A stretch of DNA of 64,000 bases, taken from the NCBI GenBank assembly GCA_048268845.1, contig JBLWUQ010000008.1, positions 87,373 through 151,372 on the forward strand, read 5' to 3'. The stretch is from Muriiphilus sp048268845 (GTDB lineage Bacteria; Pseudomonadota; Alphaproteobacteria; Rhodobacterales; Rhodobacteraceae). Positions 7,796-16,529 of the stretch are shown in pieces (position 1 is the first letter of the stretch; each line of letters opens with the position of its first letter). A program made the translations under genes and the position numbers. The notes beneath the pieces are model-generated. The model ran no database searches, had not been told where the DNA came from, and worked only from the letters and a program-made list of their open reading frames with translations.

Positions 7796-8923
7796 ATGAG
7801 CCTGACCCTGACCCCGGACCAGCGGATGATCCGCGACGAAGGCGCGCGTTTTCTGGCCGAGCGTGCGTCGTCGGAAAAGCTGCGCGCGCTGATCGAGGGC
7901 GGCGCACGCTGGGATGAGGCGTTGTGGACCAGCATCGCGACCGAGCTGGGCTGGTGCGCCATTGCGATTCCCGAGGACGATGGCGGGCTTGGGCTGGGGG
8001 CGACCGAGGTGGTCGTGCTGATGGAGCTTGCAGGCGCGCGGCTGGCGGCGGTGCCGCTGTGGTCGACGCTCTGCCTTGCAACGCCGCTGTTGCTGGAGGC
8101 GGCAGGGGGCGAGGCGCGGGCGCGGCTTCTTGGCCGGATCGCGGCGGGCGAGATCGCCGTGTCGGTGGCGCTGGGCGATCCCGGTGCGGCGGACGGCGGG
8201 GCTCCGGCGGTTTCGGCGCGTGCCGAAGGCGACGGATTTATCCTTGATGGCAGCCTGGCGCGGGTGATCGACGCCGAGGCGGCGGAGGTGATCCTTGTGC
8301 CCGCGACGATGGCGGACGGCACGACCGGGCTCTTCGCGCTCGAGCGCGACACGGGGCAGGAAATCACGCCGCTCAAGACGCTGGACGCGACGCGCCCGGT
8401 TGCGCGGCTTTCCCTGTCGGGTGTCGTGGTGCCCGGCGCTGCGCGGGTCGACAACGGCGGGCTGTCGGCGGCGGCACTGGCCCGCGCGCTCGATTTTGCT
8501 TGCCTCGGGCTGGCCGCCGAACAGATCGGCGCGGCGCGCGCGGTGATGGACCTGACGCTGGCCTATATTGCCGAGCGGGTGCAGTTCGGGCGCACCATCG
8601 CGTCGTTTCAGGCAATCAAGCACCGCTGTGCAAAGCTCGAGGTCGACATGGCCGAGGCGCGCGCGCTGGCCTATGGCATCGCTGCGGATTTCGCCGCCGC
8701 AAGCCCCGAGGACATCGCCGGGCTTCGGGTGCTGGCAGGCGACCTTGCGAAACGCGCCGCGCGCGAGGCGATCCAGATGCATGGCGGCGTGGCGATCACC
8801 TGGGAGTATGATCCGCATTTCTATTTCAAGCGCGCGCAGGCCACGGCCGCGCTGCTGGGCGCGCGCGACACGCATCTGGAACGCATCGCGACAAGGCTTC
8901 TGGGCGAAGGGGAGACGGCATGA
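7796..8923 (+). CDS. Acyl-CoA dehydrogenase, first partner of second heteromeric pair
   Basis: A 375-residue acyl-CoA dehydrogenase beginning MSLTLTPDQRMIRDEGARF, the usual family N-terminus. An ATG ten codons upstream (7766) is also open and neither start has a strong ribosome site, so the start is uncertain. The C-terminal IQMHGGVAITWEYDPHFYFKRAQA carries the probable catalytic Glu (TWE). The middle domain is Gly/Ala rich and lacks a clear nucleotide-contact Ser/Thr motif. It is coupled by ATGA overlap to the next dehydrogenase, again suggesting an alpha2beta2 enzyme. It heads the plus-strand operon 7.8-11.9 kb behind operator site A. Confidence 0.86.
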   Translation: MSLTLTPDQRMIRDEGARFLAERASSEKLRALIEGGARWDEALWTSIATELGWCAIAIPEDDGGLGLGATEVVVLMELAGARLAAVPLWSTLCLATPLLLEAAGGEARARLLGRIAAGEIAVSVALGDPGAADGGAPAVSARAEGDGFILDGSLARVIDAEAAEVILVPATMADGTTGLFALERDTGQEITPLKTLDATRPVARLSLSGVVVPGAARVDNGGLSAAALARALDFACLGLAAEQIGAARAVMDLTLAYIAERVQFGRTIASFQAIKHRCAKLEVDMAEARALAYGIAADFAAASPEDIAGLRVLAGDLAKRAAREAIQMHGGVAITWEYDPHFYFKRAQATAALLGARDTHLERIATRLLGEGETA

Positions 8924-10098
8924 CCGACGCTTTGCGCAAGGAAGTCCGCGACTGGATGGCCAAGCACCTGACCGGGCGGTTTGCGCCCTTGTGGATGCGT
9001 GCGGGCGCGGGCGAAGGCGACGTGATGCCCGAGCTGCGCAAGGAGTGGGAGCGCGAACTGGCCGCCGGACGCTGGACCTGCCTGGGCTGGCCCGAGGAAC
9101 ATGGCGGACGCGCATTGTCGGTGGCCGAACAGGTGGTGTTTCAGGAGGAATATTCCCGCGCCGGCGGGCCGGGGCGGATGGGCCATATCGGCGAGGGCCT
9201 GATCGGGCCGACCATCCTGGCCTTCGGCACCGACGAGCAAAAGGCGCGCCTGCTGCCGCCGATCCGGGCGGGCAAGGCGTTCTGGGCGCAGGGCTATTCC
9301 GAGCCTTCCGCCGGGTCCGATCTTGGCAATATCCGCACCCGCGCGCGGCTGGACGAGGCCACCGGCGACTGGCTGGTGACGGGGCAGAAGATCTGGACCT
9401 CGATGGCGCATGTCTCGGACTGGATCTTCGTGGTGGCGCGCAGCGAGCCGGACTCGGTCGGGCGCAACGGCCTGATTTTCCTGATGATGAAGCTGGATCA
9501 GCCCGGTATCGAGATCCAGCCGATCCGCCAGATCGGCGGCGGCGCCGAGTTCAACTCGGTGTTCTTCGACGGCGCGCGGGCCGAGGCGCGCGACGTGCTG
9601 GGCGCACCCGGCGAGGGCTGGAAGATCGCGATGGCGCTGCTTGGGTTCGAGCGCGGCATCTCGACGCTTGGCCAGCAGATGTCGTTCGCGCAGGAGCTTG
9701 ACCTGATCATCGAGATCGCGCGCGAGAACGGCGCTGCCAAGCGCGCCGCCATACGCCAACGTATTGCCTACGCCTGGACCGGGCTGCGCGCGATGCGCTC
9801 GCTCGCGCTTCGGGTGTTGTCCGAAGACCCCGACGCCGAGGCGGAACTCATGCGCGAGCGGTTGGCCTACAAATACCAGTGGGCGACCTGGCACCGCGAT
9901 CTGGGCGCGCTGGCGATGGACGTGATCGGGCTGGACGGCGCACCCGTCGAAGGCGATCCGCGCCGCGAGCGGCTGGAGCAGATGTTCCTGTTCACGCCTG
10001 CCGACACGATCTATGGCGGCACCAACGAGATCCAGCTCAACATCCTCGCCGAAGTAGGGCTGGGGATGCCGCGAGAGCCGCGCGGAACGCTGACGTGA
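8920..10098 (+). CDS. Acyl-CoA dehydrogenase, second partner of second heteromeric pair
   Basis: A 392-residue acyl-CoA dehydrogenase with WAQGYSEPSAGSDLGNI in the middle domain and TIYGGTNEIQLNILAEVGLGMPREPRG at the C-terminus, the same layout as the large subunit at 4-5 kb. The start overlaps the preceding stop (ATGA). The stop overlaps a GTG start of the SnoaL-like gene. Together with its partner it probably performs one FAD-dependent desaturation in HIP-CoA breakdown; which of the two pairs acts on the propionyl side chain and which on ring intermediates cannot be told from sequence. Confidence 0.87.
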   Translation: MTDALRKEVRDWMAKHLTGRFAPLWMRAGAGEGDVMPELRKEWERELAAGRWTCLGWPEEHGGRALSVAEQVVFQEEYSRAGGPGRMGHIGEGLIGPTILAFGTDEQKARLLPPIRAGKAFWAQGYSEPSAGSDLGNIRTRARLDEATGDWLVTGQKIWTSMAHVSDWIFVVARSEPDSVGRNGLIFLMMKLDQPGIEIQPIRQIGGGAEFNSVFFDGARAEARDVLGAPGEGWKIAMALLGFERGISTLGQQMSFAQELDLIIEIARENGAAKRAAIRQRIAYAWTGLRAMRSLALRVLSEDPDAEAELMRERLAYKYQWATWHRDLGALAMDVIGLDGAPVEGDPRRERLEQMFLFTPADTIYGGTNEIQLNILAEVGLGMPREPRGTLT

Positions 10099-10658
10099 GC
10101 GGGATTGCCGAACCGGATGCCGCCACATTGGCCAGCGAGGCGGCGCTGCGCGCGCTGGTCACCGCCTATTCGCGCGCGGTGGACCGGCGCGATTTCGCGC
10201 TGATGCGTAGCCTCTACGACGACGATGCCTTCGAGCGCCACGGGCAGGCCTTCGAGGGCGGCCCGGATGCCTATATCGACTTTCTGCACAAGGCGACCGC
10301 AGCCTATGAGGCGACGGTGCACTACGTCGTGCAGACGAGTTTCGTGATCGACGGCGACCATGCCGAGGGCGAGGTGCACAAGATCAACTACCACCGCACC
10401 CCCGACCCCGATGCCGAGGAAATCGTGACCGGCAGTCGCAGCCATGACCACTACATCAGGCGCGGCGGGCGCTGGCGGTTTCTGTCGCGCGCGGTCACGC
10501 TCGACTGGGCGCGGCGCCAGCCGGTCGATGCCGCCGCCTATGACGACCCTGCAGCTCAAAGCCCGCATGGCCGGGCCGGGGCCGATGATCCATCCTATCT
10601 GCTTCTCGGCGCCTTCGCGCGTCACGAAGCCAGCGACAAACGGGAGAACGAGCGATGA
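10095..10658 (+). CDS. SnoaL/NTF2-like protein
   Basis: A 187-residue protein of the NTF2-like cone fold: ALRALVTAYSRAVDRRDFALMRSLYDDDAF is the typical N-terminal helix plus strand, and RSHDHYIRRGGRWRFLSRAVTLDW the C-terminal sheet. I chose the GTG at 10095, which overlaps the dehydrogenase stop (GTGA). The stop overlaps the next ATG. Family members include steroid isomerases, hydratases and small dehydratases. Being locked between dehydrogenase and EchA20-like genes argues for a pathway role such as hydration or isomerisation, but the reaction is unknown. Confidence 0.75.
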   Translation: MSGIAEPDAATLASEAALRALVTAYSRAVDRRDFALMRSLYDDDAFERHGQAFEGGPDAYIDFLHKATAAYEATVHYVVQTSFVIDGDHAEGEVHKINYHRTPDPDAEEIVTGSRSHDHYIRRGGRWRFLSRAVTLDWARRQPVDAAAYDDPAAQSPHGRAGADDPSYLLLGAFARHEASDKRENER

Positions 10659-11431
10659 GCCAACAATTCTGGAGCCGCGTCGAGGACGGTATCGCCGAAC
10701 TGGTGATCGAAAGCCCGCCGGTCAATGCGCTGGACAGCAAGGGCTGGTTCGGGCTGGCGGATGAGATCGACCGGCTGCAGGCCGACGACGCGGTGCGTGT
10801 GCTGGTGATCCGGGCCGAGGGGCGCGGCTTCTGTGCCGGGGTCGACATCAAGGAATTGCAGAAATATCCGGGCCGGATCACCGATGTGAACGCCGGCAAC
10901 TGGGAGACGTTTCGCGCCGTGCATCGCGGGTTGAAGCCGGTGATCGCCGCGCCGCATGGCTATGTGCTGGGCGGTGGCATCGGCATCTGCGGCTCGGCCG
11001 ACATCATCCTGGCCTCGCCCGACGTGACCTTCGGCGTGCCCGAGGTGGATCGCGGAGCCCTTGGGGCGGGCGCGCATCTGCAACGGATGTTTCCGGTCCA
11101 GAAAGTGCGCTGGATGTATTTCACCGGCGAGCCGATCGACGCCGCCGAAGCGTATCGGCTGGGCGCCATTCAGGAGATCGTGCCGCGCGAGGGTCTGCGC
11201 GACGCCGCGATGGCGCTGGCGGCCAAGATCGCGGCCAAGAGCACGACGATGATCAAGCTGGCCAAGGAATCGCTCAACGGCGTCGAGGACGGCGATCTGG
11301 AAGCGAAATACCGCTGGGAACAGGGCTTTACCGCGCAGGCCTATCTGACGGCGGAAAGCCAGGAGAGCCGCGATGCCTTCGTCGCCAAGCGCGATGCGGA
11401 TTTCAGCAGCAAGGACGGAAAGGGCGCGTAA
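10655..11431 (+). CDS. echA20: EchA20-like crotonase (ring D hydrolase of HIEC-CoA)
   Basis: A 258-residue crotonase-fold protein. Seen: ESPPVNALDSKGWFGLADEI, RAEGRGFCAGVDIKELQ, and VLGGGIGICGSADIILASPDVTFGVPEVDRGALGAGAHL. These blocks agree with my memory of EchA20 of M. tuberculosis (PPVNALPSRAWFELAD, RAEGRGFNAGVDIKEMQ, PEVERGALGAATHL). EchA20 is reported to hydrolyse the D ring of the indene-carboxyl-CoA intermediate (HIEC-CoA) before IpdAB opens ring C. Coupled upstream (ATGA) and downstream (TAATG), it sits in the middle of the plus-strand operon. The identification rests on remembered sequence and context, not an alignment. Confidence 0.85.
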   Translation: MSQQFWSRVEDGIAELVIESPPVNALDSKGWFGLADEIDRLQADDAVRVLVIRAEGRGFCAGVDIKELQKYPGRITDVNAGNWETFRAVHRGLKPVIAAPHGYVLGGGIGICGSADIILASPDVTFGVPEVDRGALGAGAHLQRMFPVQKVRWMYFTGEPIDAAEAYRLGAIQEIVPREGLRDAAMALAAKIAAKSTTMIKLAKESLNGVEDGDLEAKYRWEQGFTAQAYLTAESQESRDAFVAKRDADFSSKDGKGA

Positions 11432-11889
11432 TGGGGTTGGTTTTTTCTTCGGTGGATCAGGCGGTTGCCGCAACAGGGTCCGATCTGGGTGCGTCCGAGT
11501 GGCTGACAATCGACCAGGCGCGTATCGACGCCTTTGCCGATGCGACGGGCGATCATCAGTGGATTCATGTCGATCCCGCCCGCGCCAAGGACGGCCCCTT
11601 CGGGCGCACCGTGGCGCATGGCTACCTCACGTTCTCGCTGATCAACATGTTCCTGCCCGACCTGATCCGCGCCGAGGGCGCGACGATGGGGTTGAACTAC
11701 GGCGCCGACCGGCTGCGCTTTCCCGCCGCCGTGCCGGTGGGGTCGCGCATCCGGTTTGCCGGCACGCTGGCCGAGGCAAAGGTGACCAGCGACGGCGGCG
11801 TGCAGATCACCACGCGGGTAACGGTCGAGCTTGAAGGGTCCGAACGGCCCGCCTGCGTCGCGGATATCCTGTCGCGCTATTATTTCTGA
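11431..11889 (+). CDS. MaoC family (R)-specific enoyl-CoA hydratase
   Basis: A 152-residue hot-dog hydratase 2 protein. The motif WLTIDQARIDAFADATGDHQWIHVD contains the Asp and His of the MaoC hydratase site, followed by GPFGRTVAHGYLTFSL. The start shares a base with the previous stop (TAATG). Last gene of the plus-strand operon; its 3' end overlaps the convergent sigma-factor gene by 10 bases. Inferred role: hydration of an enoyl-CoA in steroid ring degradation. Confidence 0.82.
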   Translation: MGLVFSSVDQAVAATGSDLGASEWLTIDQARIDAFADATGDHQWIHVDPARAKDGPFGRTVAHGYLTFSLINMFLPDLIRAEGATMGLNYGADRLRFPAAVPVGSRIRFAGTLAEAKVTSDGGVQITTRVTVELEGSERPACVADILSRYYF

Positions 11890-12584
11890 GCGGCGCGCAA
11901 GGCCCCGATCACCCGGTCGGCCATGTGGGCGCAGCGCGCGCCGTCGAACGGAAAGACGCCGGAGAACTCGCTGGCGAGGTGCTGGCGCACCTCGTCGCGC
12001 AACCGGCGGCGGGCGCGCAACAGGCGGGTCTTGACGGTGATCGGGTTGATGCCCAGCAGGTCGGCAACCTCGCGCGTCGACATCTCCTCGACCTCGCGCA
12101 GCACATAGGTCAGCCGGTAAGGCTCGGGCAGCGCGTCGATGGCGCGTTCCAGAAAGATGCGGACCTCGGTGCGGCCAAGCTCGGATTCCGGTGTGGTCGG
12201 CGGCGGTGTCATCGGGTTGGCAGGGCCTTCTTCAAGGGCGTCGGTGGCGTCTTTTCGGTACTCGGCAAGATCGACGATCCGCGCGCCTCGTCGCAATCGC
12301 CCGAAGGCCTCGTTCATCGCGATCCGTGTCACCCAGGTGGCGAACCCGGCCTCGCCGCGAAAGCTGTCGAGCTTGGTGAAGGCCGCGACGTAAGCCGCCT
12401 GCACCACGTCCTCGGCCTCGGCGTCGTCATGCAGGATGCCGCGCGCGACGCGAAACAACTGCCTGTTGCAGCGCCGGACCAGTTCGCGGATCGCGGCCTC
12501 GTTCTTTTGCCGCGCGAGCAGGACCAGTTCGGCCTCGGAGCGGTCCTCCGGGGGTTTGGGTGTGGCAAGCGGTGTCGGGACCAT
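11880..12584 (-). CDS. ECF-type RNA polymerase sigma factor
   Basis: A 234-residue sigma factor beginning MVPTPLATPKPPEDRSEAEL. Region 2 covers about residues 25-95 (AAIRELVRRCNRQLFRVARGI, AEDVVQAAYVAAF, GFATWVTRIAMNEAF) and region 4 about 150-205 (LPEPYRLTYVLREVEEMSTREVADLLGINPITVKTRLLRARRRL). A C-terminal extension includes FPFDGARCAHMADRVIGAL, a conserved tail seen in some ECF groups. Longer upstream reading would run into the cupredoxin gene in another frame; the ATG one base after that stop is preferred. No anti-sigma gene is adjacent; regulation may use the C-terminal tail or the secreted partner proteins. Probably autoregulated from the promoter at 13581-13608. Confidence 0.87.
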   Translation of the reverse strand: MVPTPLATPKPPEDRSEAELVLLARQKNEAAIRELVRRCNRQLFRVARGILHDDAEAEDVVQAAYVAAFTKLDSFRGEAGFATWVTRIAMNEAFGRLRRGARIVDLAEYRKDATDALEEGPANPMTPPPTTPESELGRTEVRIFLERAIDALPEPYRLTYVLREVEEMSTREVADLLGINPITVKTRLLRARRRLRDEVRQHLASEFSGVFPFDGARCAHMADRVIGALRAAQK

Positions 12585-12585
12585 G

Positions 12586-13104
12586 TCAACGCTCCTCAAC
12601 GTGCAGCGGGCCGTGGGCAAGGATGTCGGCGACCGGGGCGAAACCCGCCAGCGTCTCGGGATCGAGATCGCCGTCGGGGTAGTCGGTGAGCCCGGTCTGA
12701 CCGGCTTCGGCCACGACGATCCGCCCGACCATGCCCGCCAGTTCATGCGGGATGCAGTAGTAATCATAGACCCCCGGCACGTCGAACGTCACCTCAAAGC
12801 TTTCACCCGGCAGCAGATAGTCGCTGTCGAATGCCCTGGCCCCCTCGGGGATGCGCCGGGGATGGTCGTCGTTTTGCGGCGCATAGGCGGTGGCGGTGTG
12901 CGAATTGCCCTTGTCGCGGTTGGTCCAGCGCACCGTGTCGCCGGGCCGGATCAGCACACCGTAGGGATCGAACCAGACGCGCGAGCCATCGAGCCGCCCG
13001 GCCATGACGATCTCGACCACCGATCCGGCAAATGCCAGCCGGGGCGAGAGGGAGAGCGCGGCGGCAAAGCCGCCGCCCCCCCACAGAAATGCACGGCGGC
13101 GCAT
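12586..13104 (-). CDS. Exported cupredoxin (plastocyanin-like copper protein)
   Basis: A 172-residue protein starting MRRRAFLWGGGGFAAALSLS with a Tat/Sec-like signal ending near AFA (residue 26). The mature part has the cupredoxin layout: WTNRDKGNSHTATAYAP supplies the first His, and YDYYCIPHELAGMVG supplies Cys, His and Met, i.e. all four type 1 copper ligands. The start lies one base after the preceding stop; longer readings overlap that gene. Periplasmic electron carrier or copper sensor are both possible. It is sandwiched between a secreted protein gene and the ECF sigma gene, so it may be sensor or target of that sigma factor. Confidence 0.83.
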   Translation of the reverse strand: MRRRAFLWGGGGFAAALSLSPRLAFAGSVVEIVMAGRLDGSRVWFDPYGVLIRPGDTVRWTNRDKGNSHTATAYAPQNDDHPRRIPEGARAFDSDYLLPGESFEVTFDVPGVYDYYCIPHELAGMVGRIVVAEAGQTGLTDYPDGDLDPETLAGFAPVADILAHGPLHVEER

Positions 13105-13105
13105 G

Positions 13106-13525
13106 TCATTCGGCCACGCTGGCTTCGTCGGCCACGGGCACATGCCAGAGCACGACATGCTGGTGCGGCTCTGCGACGCCCGGATGGCCGGCGTTGTAGT
13201 AGATGTCGACGTGATCGACATTGCCGCCCGGCGCGATCAGGTTGTCAAAGCTGGTGTCGGCGTTCATCGCCGAGATCGGGATCATGTAGATCGTGCTGAC
13301 CAGCCGCCCGTCATGGTCATAGGCGACAAACGGCCCGGCGGGCAGCGTTGCGGGATCGACGAACAACTGGCCGATGCCGGGCAGGAAATCGGGCAGCGCC
13401 ACCAGCTCCGACACCTTCTGATAGGGCGCCTCGGGCGGGTTGGTGGCGACGGCGGCGTCCTGGGCAACGACCGGGCTGGCGGCGAGCGCACAGGCGGCAA
13501 CGGCGGTGGCAAACAAACGGGACAT
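13106..13525 (-). CDS. Secreted protein, possibly TTHB210-like (DUF5602)
   Basis: A 139-residue protein with a clear signal peptide MSRLFATAVAACALAASPVVA. The mature part is short and acidic, with VDHVDIYYNAGHPGVAEPHQHVVLWHV near the C-terminus, a His-rich strand pattern that resembles what I remember of TTHB210-like/DUF5602 proteins (weak evidence). TTHB210 of Thermus is, as I recall, controlled by an ECF sigma factor, which would fit this operon. First gene of the three-gene unit with the cupredoxin and sigma factor. Function unknown; the clustered His could bind copper. Confidence 0.7.
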   Translation of the reverse strand: MSRLFATAVAACALAASPVVAQDAAVATNPPEAPYQKVSELVALPDFLPGIGQLFVDPATLPAGPFVAYDHDGRLVSTIYMIPISAMNADTSFDNLIAPGGNVDHVDIYYNAGHPGVAEPHQHVVLWHVPVADEASVAE

Positions 13526-13580
13526 CTCATGCTCCTTTTCGCATTCAGCGGCACGCCGCGTTCCGGCGTGTCTGAAGCAT

Positions 13581-13608
13581 TGGATGCAGGAGCGCCCGAA
13601 AGGTTCCC
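13581..13608 (-). promoter_or_regulatory. Candidate ECF-type promoter for the sigma/cupredoxin operon
   Basis: On the minus strand GGGAAC (13608-13603) is followed after 16 bases by CATCCA (13586-13581), and the first gene starts 55 bases further. GGAAC-type -35 boxes with 16-17 base spacing are usual for ECF sigma factors, so autoregulation is plausible. Seen by eye only. Confidence 0.5.
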
Positions 13609-13643
13609 GTGCGGTCGCGAAAGCGTGAAGTCCGGCCTGTGCC

Positions 13644-14849
<1,206 letters not shown>

Positions 14850-14904
14850 GGGAATACTCCTTAAATCCGTTCTGTTCTGGGTAGGGCCGGCACCCGTGCG
14901 GGGC

Positions 14905-14922
14905 ATCGTCTGAAAAGACTAA
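14905..14922 (+). promoter_or_regulatory. Putative KstR2-type operator, site C
   Basis: ATCGTCTGAAAAGACTAA lies 56 bases upstream of the TTG start of the thiolase (minus strand), at nearly the same distance as sites B and D from their genes. Regulatory role inferred. Confidence 0.6.
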
Positions 14923-14938
14923 GACCGGGCGCGCAGGG

Positions 14939-15712
14939 TCAGAGGTGATAGCCGCCGTCGACGTTGATGACCTCGCCGGTGACGAAACCGGCCCGGCGCG
15001 AGGCGAGGAAGGCGACCGCCTCGGCAACGTCGAGCGGCTTGCCGGTCGTGCGCAGCGGCGTGTTGGCGATGGCCTTGTCCATATAGGTCGCGTCGATCTG
15101 GCCCTGCGCGGTCAGTTCGGTGTGGCTTCCCGCCTCGATGATGCCCAGCGCGACCCCGTTGGCGCGGATGCCGAAGCGGCCTTCCTCCTTGGCCAGGCTG
15201 CGCAGGATGGCGAGCACCCCGGCCTTGGGCACGATCGACAAGCCGTCGGCGGGGGCATAGCGAAACTGCGCCGAGCTCAGCACCGCCACCACCGCGCCCC
15301 GGCTTTGGCGCAGATGCGGGATGGCGTGGTGGATGAGGTGGAAGAACCCGAGCGTGTCTTTCAGCAGGTGCTCGCGCATCTGATCTGGCGTGGTGCGGCT
15401 GAGGTGGATCTGCGGCACCAGCGGCCCGGCGGCATAAACGAGGGTATGAAGCGGCCCCTGCCCGTCACCGGTCAGCGCCGCGATCAGCGCGCCGACCGCC
15501 TCGGCATCGCCCGCATCGAGCGGGTGGATGCTGGCCGCCCGACCCTCGGCGCGCACCGCCTCGGCAGCGGCTTCGGCGCGGGCTTCGTTGCGGTGATAGG
15601 TCAGCGCGACATCGCAGCCGTCACGCGCCAGCACGCGGCAGATCTCGGCCCCGACGCCGCCGCTGCCACCGACGACAAGCGCGCGGCCTTCGGGGAACAG
15701 CGGCGTTGTCAT
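14939..15712 (-). CDS. SDR family protein with catalytic Tyr replaced by Ser
   Basis: A 257-residue short-chain dehydrogenase-fold protein. Seen: GGSGGVG near residues 15-21 (nucleotide loop), Ser146/147, and a C-terminal GFVTGEVINVDGGYHL. The YxxxK site instead reads SIVPK (Ser159, Lys163) at the canonical spacing from the catalytic Ser, so the active-site Tyr is missing; Tyr152 lies seven residues earlier. It is the last gene of the ipdA-ipdB-SDR unit, two bases after ipdB. Mycobacterial HIP clusters also carry SDRs of unproven function (e.g. Rv3549c). It may use another acid, act on an enoyl/dienoyl-CoA, or have a structural role. Confidence 0.8.
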   Translation of the reverse strand: MTTPLFPEGRALVVGGSGGVGAEICRVLARDGCDVALTYHRNEARAEAAAEAVRAEGRAASIHPLDAGDAEAVGALIAALTGDGQGPLHTLVYAAGPLVPQIHLSRTTPDQMREHLLKDTLGFFHLIHHAIPHLRQSRGAVVAVLSSAQFRYAPADGLSIVPKAGVLAILRSLAKEEGRFGIRANGVALGIIEAGSHTELTAQGQIDATYMDKAIANTPLRTTGKPLDVAEAVAFLASRRAGFVTGEVINVDGGYHL

Positions 15713-15714
15713 CC

Positions 15715-16518
15715 TCAGGCCGCCGCGCGGATGCCGGGCGGGTTGCCTTTGAGGACCTTGGCGCGGATGTCATGCGGGTCGAGCCTGCGGATGATCGCAA
15801 GCTGTTCCTCGGTCGGCGCGGCCGTCTCGCCCATGCCCGGTGCCTTGAGCAGCGGAAATCCGGTGGCCGCCTGAACCTCGTCGAAGGTCACGCCGGGATG
15901 CAGCGACAGCACCTGTGCCGCGTGATCCGGGCCGCCGAAGTCGAACACGCAAAGGTCGGTGACGACCCGGCCGATCCGGACCCGGTTCATGTCCGCGCCC
16001 TCGGGCCAGTTCTTGGGGTTGTAGCCGGCGCTTGCCACCACATCGACCTCGCTCTCGACGAAGGTGCGGGTCGAGTGGTTGGGGATGAACATCGAGTTCT
16101 TGTGCGAAATCGAGTTGCCGGGAAAGCCGCGCACGCCCAGCATCTGCACCTTGGGCTTGGAGAAATCCGGGCCGAGCGCCGAAATGTTGGCCTGTGCCCA
16201 GCGGTCCATCTGAACCGGCGTCACCATGGCGTGCCGCCGCCCCGACCAGACCACGTCGAACACGCGCCGGAACGGCATCCAGCCGGTGAACTCGGGCTTG
16301 TAGTCGCCGCGCGGGCCGACCGGCACCGGGTCTTCGACCAGCATGCACTCGCCATCGGTCATGGCCAGTTCCGGCGCAAACGTCAGCTTGGCCAGCCCCG
16401 CGGCCACCCGCGGGACCGGGCCGATGCCGGTGACAAGAAGCTCGCCGTCGCCGCGAAATGCCTCGGCGGCGGCAACGATGAGGAGTTCTGCGAGGGTGAA
16501 GGTATCTGCCTGGGTCAT
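15715..16518 (-). CDS. ipdB: IpdB, beta subunit of COCHEA-CoA ring C hydrolase
   Basis: A 267-residue class I CoA-transferase beta-like subunit: LLVTGIGPVPRVAAGLAKL, MTDGECMLVEDPVPVGPRGDY, and QMDRWAQANISALG are seen. Upstream lies the alpha-like subunit, 11 bases away. Known for the family: IpdAB is CoA-transferase-like but acts as a hydrolase that opens the last steroid ring of COCHEA-CoA. The pairing with IpdC, IpdF and EchA20-like genes makes this assignment more likely than a 3-oxoacid CoA-transferase. Cytoplasmic heteromer with IpdA. Confidence 0.85.
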   Translation of the reverse strand: MTQADTFTLAELLIVAAAEAFRGDGELLVTGIGPVPRVAAGLAKLTFAPELAMTDGECMLVEDPVPVGPRGDYKPEFTGWMPFRRVFDVVWSGRRHAMVTPVQMDRWAQANISALGPDFSKPKVQMLGVRGFPGNSISHKNSMFIPNHSTRTFVESEVDVVASAGYNPKNWPEGADMNRVRIGRVVTDLCVFDFGGPDHAAQVLSLHPGVTFDEVQAATGFPLLKAPGMGETAAPTEEQLAIIRRLDPHDIRAKVLKGNPPGIRAAA

Positions 16519-16529
16519 GGTCGGTCCGA

